Assembly: GCA_028291125.1 (NCBI GenBank)
Contig: JAQGIN010000021.1
Span: forward strand, 1-6,408
From: Caulobacter sp.
GTDB lineage: Bacteria > Pseudomonadota > Alphaproteobacteria > Caulobacterales > Caulobacteraceae
Length of the DNA: 6,408 nt
Direction: 5' to 3'
Shown here: positions 5,939 to 6,408 of the stretch, in pieces
Layout: each line of letters begins with the position of its first letter
Position numbering within the stretch: position 1 is the first letter of the stretch
Made by a program: the position numbers and the translations under genes
The notes under the pieces: model-generated
Told to the model about the DNA's origin: nothing
The model's database searches: none
What the model saw: the letters and a program-made list of their open reading frames with translations, nothing else

Positions 5939-6408
5939 ATGTTCTTCGCCGCGCTGATGCTGTCCGCCTCCCTGCTTGGCCACCTGCCGAAACTGCCGCA
6001 CAGCATCACCCTGCCCTTCACCACCCCGGTCCAGACCGCCGGCGACTGGCGGCTGAAGGTGCGCGCCGACCGGTTCAACGGCGAGGTGTCGTGCGAGGTG
6101 AAGAGCGACTTCGCCCAGGTGCGCCGCCACACGGTGATCTTCCAGCTGGGCCGCGCCACCAACACCAGCGACGCCGACGTCCGCATCAATGACGGCCCGG
6201 CCCTCAAGGTCCGCGACATCCGCATGGACAATCTGCGCGACGGCTTCTCGGGCCGCGCCGGCCCGATCGAGAACCCGACCCGCGGCGAGGTCGGCCTGCC
6301 GATCACCCTGGTGGCCGGGGCCGACCACGTCCTGGTGCGCCCGCAGCGCGGCAAGAAGCCCTATCGCCGCTTCGAGATCGCCGGCCTGACCGAGATCCTG
6401 GCCAAGGC
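5939..6408 (+). CDS. Hypothetical, probably exported protein, 3' partial
   Basis: The frame is open from ATG 5939 to the right edge (156 codons seen, no stop). The start is supported by a good ribosome site, and it is the first ATG in the frame after the preceding gene. I do not recognise a named family. The first 13 residues are hydrophobic (MFFAALMLSASLL) and could be a short signal peptide, though the usual basic residue before the hydrophobic core is absent and no lipoprotein cysteine follows. The rest looks like a soluble beta-rich domain: WRLKVRADRF, a lone Cys52 in EVSCEV, a VIFQLGRATNTSDADVRI stretch, GLPITLVAGADHVLV, and a basic RGKKPYRRFEI near the edge. G/C-rich codon use like its neighbours argues that it is a real gene. 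It sits 99 bases after the halogenase operon and may be a separate transcription unit. No function can be assigned. Confidence 0.72.
   Translation, partial: MFFAALMLSASLLGHLPKLPHSITLPFTTPVQTAGDWRLKVRADRFNGEVSCEVKSDFAQVRRHTVIFQLGRATNTSDADVRINDGPALKVRDIRMDNLRDGFSGRAGPIENPTRGEVGLPITLVAGADHVLVRPQRGKKPYRRFEIAGLTEILAK

Noticed and set aside
5054..6328. Minus-strand open frame of 424 codons opposite the DUF6445-like gene and the last gene
   Set aside because: It spans two + strand genes and an intergenic gap, with a Gly/Ala/Arg-rich product and no recognisable domain.
1..6408. tRNA, rRNA, CRISPR array, insertion sequence or phage attachment site
   Set aside because: No cloverleaf-like, spaced-repeat, transposase or terminal-repeat signals were seen; coding frames fill nearly all of the window.

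Overview
The window is very GC-rich, with G or C at nearly every third codon position. Its gene content matches the N-acetylglucosamine (GlcNAc) phosphotransferase locus of Caulobacter-type alphaproteobacteria (Caulobacterales: Caulobacter, Phenylobacterium, Brevundimonas). The taxonomic guess rests on codon use plus the combination of a fused PTS energy-coupling protein, a NagE-type permease and a TonB-associated flavin halogenase; it is an inference.

All recognised genes are on the + strand. Bases 1-1759 are the C-terminal part of a PTS energy-coupling protein. This is a complete enzyme I module preceded by a Pro/Ala linker that runs off the left edge, so the protein is probably an EIIA-HPr-EI fusion. 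Four bases later comes nagE (1764-3527), a GlcNAc-type EIIC permease followed by one normal EIIB domain and a second EIIB copy that has lost its phosphorylatable cysteine. Nine bases later begins a flavin-dependent halogenase of the tryptophan halogenase family (3537-5126). Its stop overlaps the start of a 238-residue protein (5123-5839) resembling DUF6445, which carries an HxD...H...R pattern like that of Fe(II)/2-oxoglutarate oxygenases. The spacing implies one transcript and probably coupled translation; no promoter is visible inside this block, so its control lies upstream.

After a 99-base gap containing two GC-rich hairpins and a weak promoter-like pair, a new gene (5939 to beyond 6408) encodes a probably exported protein of unknown function, cut by the right edge.

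Together, the first two genes take up and phosphorylate an amino sugar: PEP, then EI, HPr and EIIA (the last two encoded to the left or elsewhere), then EIIB, then sugar through EIIC. The next two look like a halogenase plus a possible oxygenase. Why they share an operon with GlcNAc uptake is not explained by known biology and is the most interesting point here. The tandem EIIB with a dead second copy is the second.
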